Of a stretch of DNA of 64,000 nucleotides, positions 36,270 to 47,998 are shown one piece after another. This stretch comes from Takashimella koratensis (taxonomy: Eukaryota > Basidiomycota > Tremellomycetes > Trichosporonales > Tetragoniomycetaceae), in contig BCKT01000012.1 in assembly GCA_003116875.1 (NCBI GenBank), forward strand, positions 558,001-622,000. Direction: 5' to 3'. The notes under the pieces were generated by a model. That model was not told where the DNA came from, did no database searches, and saw only the letters and a program-made list of their open reading frames with translations. A program made the position numbers and the translations under genes. Each line of letters begins with the position of its first letter. Position 1 is the stretch's first letter.

Positions 36270-37648
36270 TCACGACCCCTTGGCTAGCCGTTCAAAGAAC
36301 CGCCGCTTCTCTCGGATACCGGGACATACCGCCCACCTGACTCTTTCCCCGTCTCCCCATATCCCAACTTTCCCTTCGTTTGCACCGACGACGTCTCTAA
36401 ACGAGAGGGAGAGAACGAGCATTGGTCTACTCCCAGGTCTTGGTTCAGCACGATTTGCTTTCGTTCCGTCGATCCCCACGATTCCCCCAGCTTCCACGCT
36501 CACGCTCTCATTAACCCTCCCCTCTTCTCTCGCCTCTCCACCACGACCACTCCTACTCCCTTCTTCACCTAAACTGCTCCCGTTACTCCCGGTGATCCGC
36601 CTCAACGCTCGACGGGCCCTATCGGCCACCCGCATCCTCTCGAGCGCATGCGCCCTCGCCGAGATACTAGGCGCGACCAGCACGGATGGAGACGGCAAGA
36701 TCCCGCGCGCGTGTAGAACCGAGGCGGTGGATGCGGGTCGAGAGGTAGGAGAAAGGAGGGAGGAGAGGGTCCGGCGGAGGGTCTGCAGCTGAAGGGTTGC
36801 GTGGATATGGGAAAGTCGGACGGCCTGGGCATGTCAGTGGCTAGAATGGGAGTGAGAGGGAGGGAACTGTGGAGAATAGGGAGGAAGAAAGGGGCGCAGG
36901 AAGGTGAAGAAAGGAGACTAAGAAGACGACCAACGACCTACCGACTCGCTAGCCCAATACCCGTGACTTCGTATACCCGCAACTATCGCGATCCCCTTCA
37001 ACGTTCCCCTTCGGACCTATGTCCTTCCTGTCAGCCCACGCCCGCCCTTGACCCTTTGTATCTCCTAGCTCATGGCTGTACACCAAAGGAGCAACGTACC
37101 AAGTCGTTCGGGTTAGGTCGGTGGCTTAGTGGAGAGAACAGAGAGAAATGAAGTCGACTTGGCACTGTCTTTGTCAGAAGTCAACACTTTGTCTCCAACC
37201 GGACCATATCCGATCCGACCGCCATAACATCTCTTCCCAACGCTCCCACCCACCCCTGCACCACCTCTGTTCTTCCCCATCGCTCTTCCTCGCCTCTTAT
37301 CTTTTTCTCTCCCCTTCTAACGGCCGCAAACCCCATTACGGGCTCGCCTCACTCGTTGATGTTACAACGTACCTGATGAAACCAAATATATCGAAGATAC
37401 TTGTCCTCGTCGATACCTTGGAAGCCATCGACCGTACGCGCCAAGATACCGAGGTCGTCGGGTGCGAGGTGGGTGAGGATCTGGGTCTGGAGTTCGGGAG
37501 GGAGGGAGAGGAGGTGGGTGGCGAATGGGACGGGTGAGGGTAAGGGTGGAGGTGGGGGGGTAGTGGATCGTCTGCCATTGAGGGTGGGCTGAGAGTCGAT
37601 GGTGGTAGAGAGGCTGAAGGATGAAGTAGGCGGAGATGGATGGTCCAT
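36270..37648 (-). CDS. F-box-like protein
   Basis: Exons 37648-37373, 37016-36942, 36824-36270; 301 aa. After a Ser/Pro-rich start, residues about 46-92 form an F-box-like unit (LLSLPPELQTQILTHLAPDD, then DEDKYLRYIWFHQ), expected to bind Skp1 in an SCF ubiquitin ligase. The second exon (VRRGTLKGIAIVAG onward) and third exon (AVRLSHIHATLQLQTLRRTL) are all in phase and preceded by CTGAC branch sites. The end is a basic helical stretch. The first intron (356 nt) is long for this genome, so an extra exon may be missed. The substrate-binding part is not recognisable. Tandem with Rab5 on the same strand. Confidence 0.65.
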
Positions 37649-38127
37649 GATGAGTTGAGTCGGTGGACGAAAGGGGTGAGATGAAGAGTGAAGACGAGGA
37701 AGAGACGAGAGGTGACAAGAGAGGGGTAAGGTGACGCTCCATTGTTATTAGGTGACTAGGACGACGGTTGTTCAATAGCCACAAGTAAGCGGTCTCACCC
37801 CATGTCGTCATGTTTCATCCCCCCTAGCCACCGGCCACCGCCACGACCCAGCCTAAAGCCACCAGCCTCCCAGTGAAGCCTTCCGAGTGTACATCACAAC
37901 AGAATACATAGGACACGCGCCTTGTCGTGGACATGGGTGACGACGACAGCGATATCAACATCAACAGAGAGTGGAAACAGAAACAGGAACAGAAACTACG
38001 AATCACGACTGTTACGGGTCCGGCGCAAAGTTGAAAGTCGAGGGATTAGGTACAGAAAAGTAGACAGTAGGAGACCATGCAAAATGGCTGGGTGGAGGAG
38101 ACAAACGGAATAGGTCCGGAGAGCGTG
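37649..38127. other. Intergenic between Rab5 3' end and F-box gene
   Basis: 479 bp serving as 3' flank of Rab5 and promoter of the F-box gene. No distinct motif or gene seen. Confidence 0.5.
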
Positions 38128-39711
38128 TTAACAGGTGCAAGCGCGTGGGGTCTCTTCGTTCTCAGCTACTTGGACACCGCCAGCCTGGTTCCGCTGCGGT
38201 GGAGGGGCCAATGGCAACTTGCGTGCTACGGGTTTCGTCAAAGTCAGCATTGCTCTCCATCTACCTCGGCGACCGAGCGACCGAACCACCGTAACCATCG
38301 AACGGCCCAACCACCCATGCCTTTCCATCTCCGTCTCTACCTCTGCCCTTCTTCTCCTATTCTCGACTTTGTGAAGCTGGAATCCACTTACCAATCTCCA
38401 TGAAAAGCTCCTGCACACCATCACCCGACTTTGCGCTCGCTTCCGCAAACAACAGCCCTTCCTCCTGTGCGAACCGCTCACCCAACTCGCGCGGGGTTTT
38501 GCGTGAGGCAGAGAGATCGGTCTTGTTACCGACGAGCATGATGACGATGGAAGGGTCGGCTTGACGTTGGAGTTCGCGTACCCATGATTTCGCCTTCTCG
38601 AATGAGGTCTAGAAGAGTTAGGTTTAGTCAACACCGGGTTTGAAGAGGAGAAGAAAAGGTGCGCAGGAGGTTGGAACGTTGAAACATACCTCAGGAGGCT
38701 AGGATCGTCAGCGAAGTACAGGAGCAAAAAGGGACGAGGTTGTATAGAAAAACCCCAACTCACTTGGGTAATATCGTACACGATAACGGCGGCGTGTGCG
38801 TTCCTAAAGTAAATAGGCGCGAGCGACTTGTATCCTGTTTCCGATAGATTAGCAGAGGTAACTCTCCAGCGGTCGCTTGAGTGATTAACATACGCTCTTG
38901 TCCAGCCTATATGCATGTCAGCTTTGTCAAACCTCTATCACCAGCTGACAGAAAGCACCAGGTAGCCAGGTAAACACCATGGAGGGGTCGATACGCACCG
39001 TGTCCCAGATCTCAAACTTGATGTTCGTCGTCTCGTCCAGGCTGACCGTTTGTGTCAAGAACGCCGCTACGGGGGTCAATCTGACTGCACACGAGAGGAC
39101 TGATTCAAAGGTGAAGGTGGTGGTAGATTGTGGAGCTTTTGAGACTTACCACCTAGATAGAGAAACATTCAGAGAGTCCGGAGAGAACAGGGTCAGTGAG
39201 TGTACCAGGACGGACTAGTGGATCCCTAGACGTAACCACGTACCGATCGTCGACTCTCTGCACGGTTGTAAGCGGCCATACCTGGTTCATCCCCTTTCTT
39301 GACATCTTCTGTCCACTCTCACTCACCTGAAGTCTGAGAACTCGTTTCGAACCTGATTCAACCAAGTCAGTCGTCGACCCAAGCTCTTCACACAAGCCAC
39401 TCTCTCCTCGCCCTCTCAATCCCACTCCCACTCCCACTCCCACTCGTCCGCTCTATGCATTCACTCTGCACCGCTCTTCCCTTCCATCCTCCAAATGCAT
39501 GCTCATTGTCCAGACCGTGTCCACGAGTACGTACGAATCGAAGCACGAGGCTACTCTTCCCGACCGCCGACTCGCCTGTGGGGCGGGGGTCAGCAAGTGG
39601 CAACGCCCAGCCGCCGCGTGTTCAAACGTCAAAACGAGATGGGACCGGGGTGGAAGTGGGGAGTAGGCACGTACCCAAGAGGACGAGCTTGAATGCTGTG
39701 GTTCGTGACAT
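38128..39711 (-). CDS. Rab5-type GTPase (Ypt5/Vps21 family)
   Basis: Early-endosome Rab controlling fusion and endocytic traffic. Eleven exons: 39711-39675, 39575-39535, 39352-39327, 39257-39244, 39152-39150, 39066-38999, 38906-38894, 38834-38764, 38698-38690, 38608-38392, 38225-38128; 198 aa. Motifs: [20 protein letters not shown], switch I RESTIGAAFLTQTV, WDTAGQERYKSLAPIYFRNA, NKTD, EASAK, and a C-terminal CTC for double geranylgeranylation. The 3-nt exon GTG (39150-39152) is needed: joining the flanking exons directly gives STIAAF, while including it gives the invariant STIGAAF. A 9-nt exon supplies Pro-Pro-Glu before TSFEKAK. All junctions keep frame and use GT-AG. Divergent from the Mei2-like gene. 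Confidence 0.93.
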
Positions 39712-40670
39712 GACCAAGGGGTTGGCACAGGCGTTGTGGATTGTAGAAGAGTAGGTGAGTGGTGGGGTGAGAGCGGGTAGGTTGTCGAGCGATGTAGCAG
39801 AGGAGGAATGCGATGATGCTTGCGTACTGGGTACCGGCAGGAACAACGGATCAATGCGTCCATTTACCTTTGTTCAGGGTTCACCTAGGGAGGGGATTAC
39901 CATTCACTGGGAAACAAATTAGGAATAGTCCCCTCGTTTGTATTGAGCCCCACGTGGTGTGTGCCCAGCGGCGGATTACAAACGGGGTGGCTGCCAAATT
40001 GCTTCCGACGGTACATACTCGAGTTGATCCCATCCGTCCGGCGACTGACACCTCTCCTCCTCCGACATACCTACCCATCTACCCACCTACTCGAGTCTTA
40101 CCTAGCGACACCCTCTTTCATCTCTCGGACCCACTCGTCTCGGGACCGGTATCTACGCGCATCATCTCGTCAGGCGCTCAGCTTTGACCCTCGCCGGTTT
40201 CTTCGTCAAGCACCTCAACCCACTTCAGCGCAGCCAACTCAGCCAGCTCAGCTAGCTCAGCTCAGCCGTCAGCGCGGTTCAGGTCTCGTCATCAACATCA
40301 GGATATCAACGTCAGCAGCAGACTGAGCTCGTGAGACGTCAGGCCATCGCCAAAAACACAGTGATCTCAAGAAAAAAATCAGAGCGAGCTCGTTGTTCTC
40401 GACGGTCAGCTGTCAAGCGTTAGGCGAACCCTCAGCTGTCAGGTAGTCCACGTCAGGAATCTCTTCAGGTCTCAGCAACAACAAGGGCTAGTATCTTCTT
40501 CTCAACTCTTTCCTATCTCTGGAGTCGTTAGCATTCTAAGCTTCTCTAGCCTTCGCTGAGGCCCGAGACTTTCTTGACGACCTCTTATCTCTGGCGTCCT
40601 CATTTCGTCCTGTTGTCCCGGCCGCAATCACCGACGACTTCGCGCAGGGTCATCCCCTCATCATCTACCC
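39712..40670. promoter_or_regulatory. Divergent promoter of Rab5 and the Mei2-like gene, with TCAG-rich leader
   Basis: 959 bp between divergent starts. The half next to the Mei2-like gene (40170-40475) carries 19 TCAG tetramers in 306 nt, often as GTCAG, CTCAG or CAGCTCAG. It is probably part of the 5' untranslated leader. No protein gene fits here. Confidence 0.55.
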
Positions 40671-43600
40671 ATGGCATTTCGAGGTTCTGGGCGCTCGTTC
40701 CGCCCCCCGCCCGCTCGCCCACCGGCAAGCTACGGCTCGACCCCCAGCTCTAGCTCCTCTTCCGCCCCAGCAGATCGGTACGGGTACCGTCAACGCGTCC
40801 CTAGCGATCCAAGGGATTCACAACCCCTCTCGCACGCGTATCCGCCACCACAAACTCGAGATTATCGTGAGTCTCGGGATTACCCTGATCCTCGGGACAC
40901 TCGTGACGCTCGGGACCCGCGGGATGCTCGGGACTACCGTGGGTCAACTTATTCAGTCGACCGTGACGTTCGTGACCATCGAGACGGTCGGGACTCTCAT
41001 AGCGCGCCTCACCCTGGCGGACACGGTGGACACGGTGGACACGGTGGACACGGTGGACACGGTGGACACGGTGGACACGGTGGACACGGTGGACCTGGCG
41101 GACACGGCAGTGCCGGCGGTTGGCACGGGTACGGCAGCAGTATCGACAGTAACGGATTCGGGAGTGGGAATAGTCGCGAACCGCACCCTCCAGCCGACCA
41201 TGGGTGGGGCAATCGCGGGCACGGAGCGGGTGAACCACTGCCGACGACTGGGTCGGGACTGGGGTCGGGTGGGTATCGGGATTACGATTACGGAGGACGG
41301 GGTGCGGGGTCGGAACCTGCTAGACCACCGCCGCCGCCGACTTCTCATGCCCCGCATTCTCAAGCACCGTATACCCAGCCCCCTCCACAGCAGTACTCGT
41401 ACGAGCAATTGCCACCGCCGCCGCCTCAACGTCACGAGGATAGTTATAGGTACGATCAGTACGACCAACACCAGCCTCCGCCACCCCCAGCACCGCCGCA
41501 GTCACAGTCGCAGTATCTACCAGCTTCAGATGACCGGTACGGTGGACACGGTGGACGAGGCGCGGATGATCGGAGTGTAGGAGGCGGAGGCGGAGGTGGG
41601 GGCGGAGGAGGGCGAGGAGGATTCGGAGGGAAGAAGAGAGGAAGTGGTCGTAGACTTAGTCCAGAGAGTGAGTGAAGCCTTGCTTTTCGGGCGTGCTACG
41701 GTGCCCAAGCTTACCAAGCTTGACTTGGGGCAAGTCGTCCGCACGCCGAACGAAAGCTCATACTGAGAACCTATTGACACCTGTTGTAGCCCGTGGGAAC
41801 CCACATATTAGGAACAGAGAGGATCACGAGGAAGAACATATTCGAGCCGATCGAAGATCAAGGGAACGCGTCTGCCGCACTCTCTTCATCCGTAACGTCA
41901 CGGTCAGTCCCCACCGTACTCTCATAAGTGGCATCAACACTGATTTGGCCGTATGGGTGACATACACAGTTCGAGGCAGATAGCGAGAAGCTTAAAGCGA
42001 GTTTTGAGGGGTTTGGAGAGGTGAAGGAGTGGTTTGATATGATACCCAGAAGAGGGATGGCGTTTGTTACTTATGTGAGTAGGATGTTTTCGTGTTCAAA
42101 AACAGGGACTGGATTGGCGGGAGTCGGGAGTTGCGAGGGTGGTGTCACGGAGAAGTACGAGAAACATGACGCTCGAGTTTTTCAACGGATCGAATTCACT
42201 GATCATCGGTATTAGTACGATTTACGGGCCGCCGAGTTGGCAAGGAAAGAGATGCACGGTACAACGATCATGTCGAGACCTGTGAGTACTACTTTTTCCC
42301 AATTCTTGTCTCGCAAAAGCTACATCATATCGAGAAGAATGGGTCCTGACAATTTGGGATGTAGATCGACGTACACTATAGTCTGCCGAAAGAAGGGGAG
42401 GTCGATGGACCTTGCGACCGGGACAAAAACCAGGTGAGTCGAGGCTTGGACTGAATAGCAGTTACTCGATCTGCGAGCGAAAGCGTACGTCGTTGAAGCT
42501 GATCACATTCATATCATAGGGTACACTGCTCGTTTCGCTCCGCCCCCGAAGGTTGCTCGATGAGAAAGATCTACGAAGGATCGCAGAGACTTTTGGGGCT
42601 GTCAAACTCGTCAAGCGTCTTCGACATCCTGAGTGAGTTAGCCCCCGACACGCAGCTTTGAATTCCTTTCGTACCGCTATCTAAATGGCTTGTGGCTGGT
42701 GATTGTGAAGGGGGTGAAAGCTGTGGCCATGCTGACAAAACCCCCAGAAGCAAGATCCTCGAGTTCTACGATAGTCGAGCAGCTTTGGCAATGGTTGACG
42801 CGATGAACAACCAGTCGTTCATGGGAGCGACCATGTTGATAAAGTTGGTCTGGGACGAAGGCGACTATGCTCCTGCCGAGTGAGTCGAGGTCCGAAATTC
42901 CTCCTTGTTCCTCTTCCCATCTCTACCTGGTACCTTTCCTTTCTACCTCGTACCTTTAACTTCCTACGCAATACTGAGGAATATGCTGACACTTTTGCAG
43001 AGCTGAAGTCGACGCAAACCCACCCGCTCCTCCCGCTCGAGACAGGTTCAACCGACCCCTTTCCTCTACCCAATCTCACCCCAGCGGACCCGGTCGGCGC
43101 CCTTCGGATTCAGAGTCGAGGTATAGCGAGCGCCCACCGGTTCCTGCTTCGACCACGTCCGATGATCGGTTGGAGCAAGCGAGGAAAGTGCAGGATCTGC
43201 TCACTTCATTGGGGAACGTCGCAGCGGTTCCACCACCCGCACCCTTACCGCAAAATCAGCCTCAACACGCACCAGTACAGGCTCCTACACCTCCGGTACC
43301 GACTTACCCACCTACTCCGTACTACAACCAACCACCTCAGTCCAACCAGTACCCGCCGACTCCGTCGGCTCCTCCGCATCATAACTACCCTCCTCAACCT
43401 CAACCTCAACCTCAACCTCAACCTCAACCTCAACCTCAACCTCAACCTCAACCTCAACCTCAACACCAACCTCCTCCCCCTCCTGCGCAATCTACTCCGA
43501 GTTACCCTCAATCGTACCCCCCTGCTCCCTCGCACTCGCCATACCCTACTCCCTCGACAACAGCCACATACACTCCGCCCGCCGCACATGCGCACCCGCA

Positions 43601-44142
43601 GTCGCAGGGCCTCCCAACCAATCCACCACCACCACCTGCGGCGTACCCCCCTTACCCGGCCCACTCGACGCCCTTGCCGCCTCCACCTACCTCAGGTCCA
43701 CCGCAGATGTCGCTACCTACCGACGTGCTCGCCATGCTCTCACAACAGGCTCCGCGTCCACCTCAGCCTCCCTCACACGCTACACCGGCCCCGATGGCGT
43801 ACCCGCCCCCACCAGGTGGTTGGGACTCGAGCCGGAATCAGCAGCAGCAGCAGCAACAGCAGCAACAACATCAACACCACCAACAACAGCCTCATACCCA
43901 GCCGCAGCAACAGCCTCAACATCAACAGGGGTATCACCACCCTCAAGGGAACGGACCTTACCCAATCCCACCGCAGGAGAGTTACGACCCCAAAAGTAGC
44001 GCAAAGGATATCGGCTCGCTCTTGGCTATGCTGGTGAGTGAGCAGACACCGTAGAGTGATAGGTCCTGTGGAAAGATAGAGAACAAGCCGAAGAAGAGGG
44101 AGCTTTGCTGATTTGCTTTTCCAGCAGCAGAATCGGCAGTGA
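40671..44142 (+). CDS. Mei2-like RNA-binding protein with two RRMs and P/Q-rich tail
   Basis: Exons 40671-41667, 41790-41902, 41970-42074, 42216-42281, 42365-42433, 42520-42632, 42748-42879, 43001-44033, 44125-44142; 881 aa. The N-terminus is rich in Arg/Asp/Tyr and contains eight Gly-His-Gly repeats. RRM1 (about 360-430) has RTLFIRNVTFEADSEKL and GMAFVTYYDLRAAELA; the linker IDVHYSLPKE ... DKNQGTL is the hallmark of Mei2-type proteins; RRM2 (about 455-525) has TLLVSLRPRRL and ILEFYDSRAALAMV. The C-terminal half is low-complexity Pro/Gln, with (PQ)12 and a polyQ run, ending GSLLAML plus a 6-codon last exon. No third C-terminal RRM, which Mei2 itself needs, is visible. Role inferred: mRNA regulation, possibly in meiosis or differentiation. 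Confidence 0.85.
41019..41090 (+). repeat. Eight perfect 9-bp repeats encoding Gly-His-Gly
   Basis: (GGACACGGT)8 inside exon 1 of the Mei2-like gene. Perfect nucleotide identity, although His and Gly have synonymous codons, points to recent expansion by slippage. Confidence 0.95.
43392..43463 (+). repeat. Twelve perfect hexanucleotide repeats encoding Pro-Gln
   Basis: (CCTCAA)12 in exon 8 of the Mei2-like gene, giving an alternating Pro-Gln tract. A CAG/CAA polyglutamine run follows at about 43841-43875. Confidence 0.95.
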
Positions 44143-45269
44143 GGGACGGGAAAGAGACCGTCATCGCCTTGGGTCGGCAGCGAAGTCATGATGATAGGCT
44201 GTACTAGAGATTGCAGAAAAGAGAGAGGAGAGGGAAGAGGGTACCAGCGCTGGATGGTTTGGCTATTCCCGGCGCAAGGAAACGGGTCGTTGAGATCTCT
44301 TCTAAAAGTGAATAGCAGAGATACCCATCGAATCGAATCTTACGACTTCTTCTCCTTCATACAATTCATGATGATGATTATGATCAGCGCAAGCATACTA
44401 TGTTGACAGTAGGTAGAGATGTTGATAGCGACATTATCGGCCTCTTACCCTGTTCACGGATCATGTATGCATCACCATGAGCTCCGGTGTGTCGCTGATT
44501 CATCGTCCCATGGGTAGGTAGGTATCAATGCATGAGGCTCCAGAGTAGATGTTGTAGCGTAGACCACAGACTAGGTGCCGAGACTTTTCACTGCGCCCCA
44601 CGCGCCATTTTACCCTTTGGCTGGGTAGGATCTTGCTGAGCGGTGAGTGGATCTGCTGCGGGCCTGGCTAGGCTCGGGGGGTGTTACAGTAAGGGAGATT
44701 TACCGTCGCGTCAATAATCCGGTCGTTTGTCAGTTCATCCACTTCACCTTGCATCTCCATCCTCACATCCCATCCCATTCATCCACCGCCTCCCTTCGCC
44801 CTCCACCGAATCGACTCGCGTTTCAGCGCCACCTCGACCCCTCCGACCCCCGACCCCCCGACCGTCAAAGGATCTCATAACGTCACCACCGACCCAACCT
44901 TGGTCCTTCACAGCCCTTCACCCTTCACCCTTCACCCTTCAAACTCCAACTCCAACTATTTCGGCCTCCTCCCTTCGTTGCCTATTCACTATCCATCCCC
45001 ATTCTCTCCATTTTTCGTCCGACTACACACCTTTGCAAACCGCCTATCGCTCACCGGCCCTCGGCGCCCGACGACGACGACCACACCCCCCGCTGAACGC
45101 TCCTTTCCAGAGTACTACAGCTGTACGACCACGGCGGCTGGAGAGCTATATATATCCTATCGACCTACCGACTGCACCCTACTTGTCGCTAGACAGTCAC
45201 AAGCGCCAGAGTGAAACCTCGAGGTAAACGTTTTTGGAGACGCAGAGATAAATATACAGACGTGCCAAG
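44143..45269. other. Intergenic: Mei2-like 3' flank and NIPA promoter
   Basis: 1.13 kb with no supported gene. The right part (from about 44750) is pyrimidine-rich leader of the NIPA gene, with short TTCACCC repeats near 44920. Frames there are low-complexity Ser/Pro. Confidence 0.55.
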
Positions 45270-47998
45270 ATGGTGCAGGACAAGTACATTGGATTAGCGC
45301 TAGCTTTCTCAAGCTCTGCCGCTATTGGGTACGTCGTTATCCCTCCTCGTCCTCTTTCTCTTCCTCTTCCTCGACCGTTCTCCCTCTCTCCATCGGACCT
45401 GACGCTGATATCTTCGTCTTTACTCCCTCAGTTCGAGTTTCATCATCACCAAGAAAGTGAGTGACGTCTGCTCCCTTCCCATCTAGGAAACCTCGAGTCA
45501 ACGACCTCCTTGACGATCTTTGCCAATCGAGAAGACAATCTCCGACCTACCCCAATCGCCATTGTGCACTTGCTGACATCCCCAGGGCCTGAACGATGCC
45601 GCCAAGCGCCCCGCCGACTACCCGCATTCGCACCAGCGCCAGACGGGCCCCAGGAACGCATGTGAGTCGGTCGGTCGATCCGGTGCAAAGTGTTGGCCTA
45701 ACCCCCGAGATTAGCTGAGGACCTCGCATACTTGCACAACCCGATTTGGTGGGCAGGAATGATCACCAGTACGTCTGCCCATCCATGACTTCTGCGATAC
45801 TTTTGAAGAGATGGCGAGAAGTGGAAGTTGGGAGGAGGGAGGTTGTGGAGCTAACTTTTGACTCTTGCTCCAGTGGTCGTTGGTGAAGGTAAGCTTGACC
45901 CCATTCCCATTCTCTACGTGTTACGCGTGGAAGTAGTCCTTATACTGACTCTCGACCAGTCGCAAACTTTGCTGCGTACACGTTCGCCCCTGCAATCTTG
46001 GTCACCCCTCTCGGCGCGATGAGTGTTATTATCGGGTACGTAGTTACACTTGGACGCCTACCGAGGCGCAGATCGCTTACATGTTGTTCGCTTACCCTGC
46101 TTCCCGTCTACCTGCGACGGTCAGTGCTATCCTCGCGAGCTTCCTCTTGGACGAGAAGCTAGGCCGACTAGGGATCTGTGGATGCGCGAGCTGCATCGTG
46201 AGTACCGCGGACTGATCGATGACCCTACCAAAGACTGCTCACTTGCTTGACAACACGCTAATCTGTGTGATGCCATCCCAGATTGGAAGTGTCATCATCG
46301 TCTTGCACGCACCGTCCGACAAAGAAGTCGAAACGGTCGATGAGATCCTCAGCTACGCCGCTCAACCAGGTGAGTCATCTCCTCGGGTTTACACAGACTT
46401 CTTGCCACCATGAGCTTTAGCTTCGACTAACCAACCCTTTTAGCGTTCCTCTTCTACGTCTCCTTCGTCGCCAGCTTCTCAAGCTTCATGATTTACCGCG
46501 TCGTCCCCAAGTATGGGAACAAGAACCCGATGGTTTACCTCTCCATCTGTAGCTTGGTCGGCAGCGTCTCCGTCATGGCTATCAAGGTGGGCGAAGCGCT
46601 GATAGATCACGCTCTTTGTAGAGTTTGGGATAGTTGGAGGCTGACTGTCGTTTGCTCTTGTCTGTGTACTACAGGGATTCGGAGTCGCGTTGAAACTTAC
46701 GATTGCGGGTAACAACCAGCTCACGCATATCAGTACCTACGTCTTCGGAATTGTCGTCGTTGGCTGCATTGTGGTTCAGATGGTGCGTACTGGTCCCACT
46801 CGTGACCCCCTGGTATGAGGTAATGTCATAAGCTGACAACGATTGGTAGAACTACTTCAACCGAGCCCTCGACACCTTCTCCACCAACGTGTGAGTACAC
46901 CCGTCGATTCTCCCCTCGTCTTACCCGTTCAAATCACATCCTACACTATCAATTTATAACTGACGTTTCCCTTTCTTCGTACTCAGGGTGAACCCAATCT
47001 ACTACGTCTTCTTCACAACCGCGACCATTGTTGCCTCCGCTATCCTCTTCCAGGGTTTCAATACCACCGGCCCGTCCAACACCGTCTCTCTGATCTGCGG
47101 ATTCCTCACCATCTTCATGGGCGTCTACCTTCTCAACATCTCGCGCGACCCCGACGTTCCTCACCACGCCACCAGTCTCGAATCCGGTCTTATGAGTGCG
47201 TCAAGTCAAGCCGTGTCTTTCTCCCCTTTACCCTTCCCACTCTCCGCGACCGTATCCTCCCCTATGTTCAGGCAACAGCAACAGCAATCCCAACTCCACC
47301 CACACTCTCCAAGCATTCATTCCCCTTCTCACCTCTCACGCACCCGCGCGTTCTTCAACCGCCTCCTCCACTCATCTCAACCATCATCCAAGGATGAGGA
47401 GTGCCAAGAGCCTAATTCTAGCTCTTCTGTGACCGCAAAGCTCCTGTTCTCCAAATCCAATCATCCAAATCACTTCAACCTCTCCAAGCACCGCAAGACT
47501 CAAAGTTTCAATTCCGTAATGACTGACATTCGATCTCCCGACCCATGGTCACCGTCTCTCACAGACCCTCGAATGTCCATGTCAGGTCGTGTCTCTATGG
47601 ACTCCAATGCCGGTACTTTCTGGAACTACGGCTCGGCCACGCACCCATCTTCCACACTCCCTTCGTATACCGCAGCGTCAGGTGGGGCCGGTGGGGCCGG
47701 TGGCGCACTTCACTCTCCTTCTCACGGGAGACGGAGCAGTATCTATCGACAGCAAAACTCGACGCTGTTTAGCGCGTTCGAGGAGGAAGGGATGGCTCTC
47801 ACCCAGTTACCAGAGGACGAAGAGAGTGACGATGAGCGCGGGCCAAGGAGAGGAGCAGGAGGAGCGTTGGGATCGCCCATGGGTCCCGGAGCAGGAGCAG
47901 GGGTGGGTGGGCAAGGGAATACAGGGAGGAGCCTGGTGGGTGCAAGGAGAGAGGTCGATGGTGGTAGACATCCAGCGTACCAGGATGACCAGGTGTGA
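45270..47998 (+). CDS. NIPA-type magnesium transporter (DUF803)
   Basis: Polytopic membrane protein of the drug/metabolite-transporter superfamily, expected to carry Mg2+ at the plasma membrane or endosomes. Twelve exons: 45270-45328, 45432-45456, 45586-45661, 45715-45768, 45874-45888, 45960-46035, 46125-46197, 46282-46369, 46444-46586, 46675-46782, 46850-46890, 46987-47998; 589 aa. The core (about 1-325) has IGLALAFSSSAAIGSSFIITKKGL, split by introns, then LAYLHNPIWWAGMIT, VANFAAYTFAPAILVTPLGA, LLDEKLGRLGICGC, FFTTATIVASAILFQGF and FLTIFMGVYLLN, about nine helices. The last ~260 residues are a Ser/Gly-rich cytosolic tail. One exon is only 15 nt. Family assignment is strong; substrate is inferred. 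Confidence 0.92.

Noticed and set aside
41019..41090. CRISPR-like regular repeat
   Set aside because: A 9-bp tandem coding repeat with no spacers, in a spliced eukaryotic gene.
40953..41471. Antisense frame across the Gly-His-Gly repeats
   Set aside because: A by-product of a 9-bp repeat, which is open in several frames; the + strand frame has RRM domains downstream.
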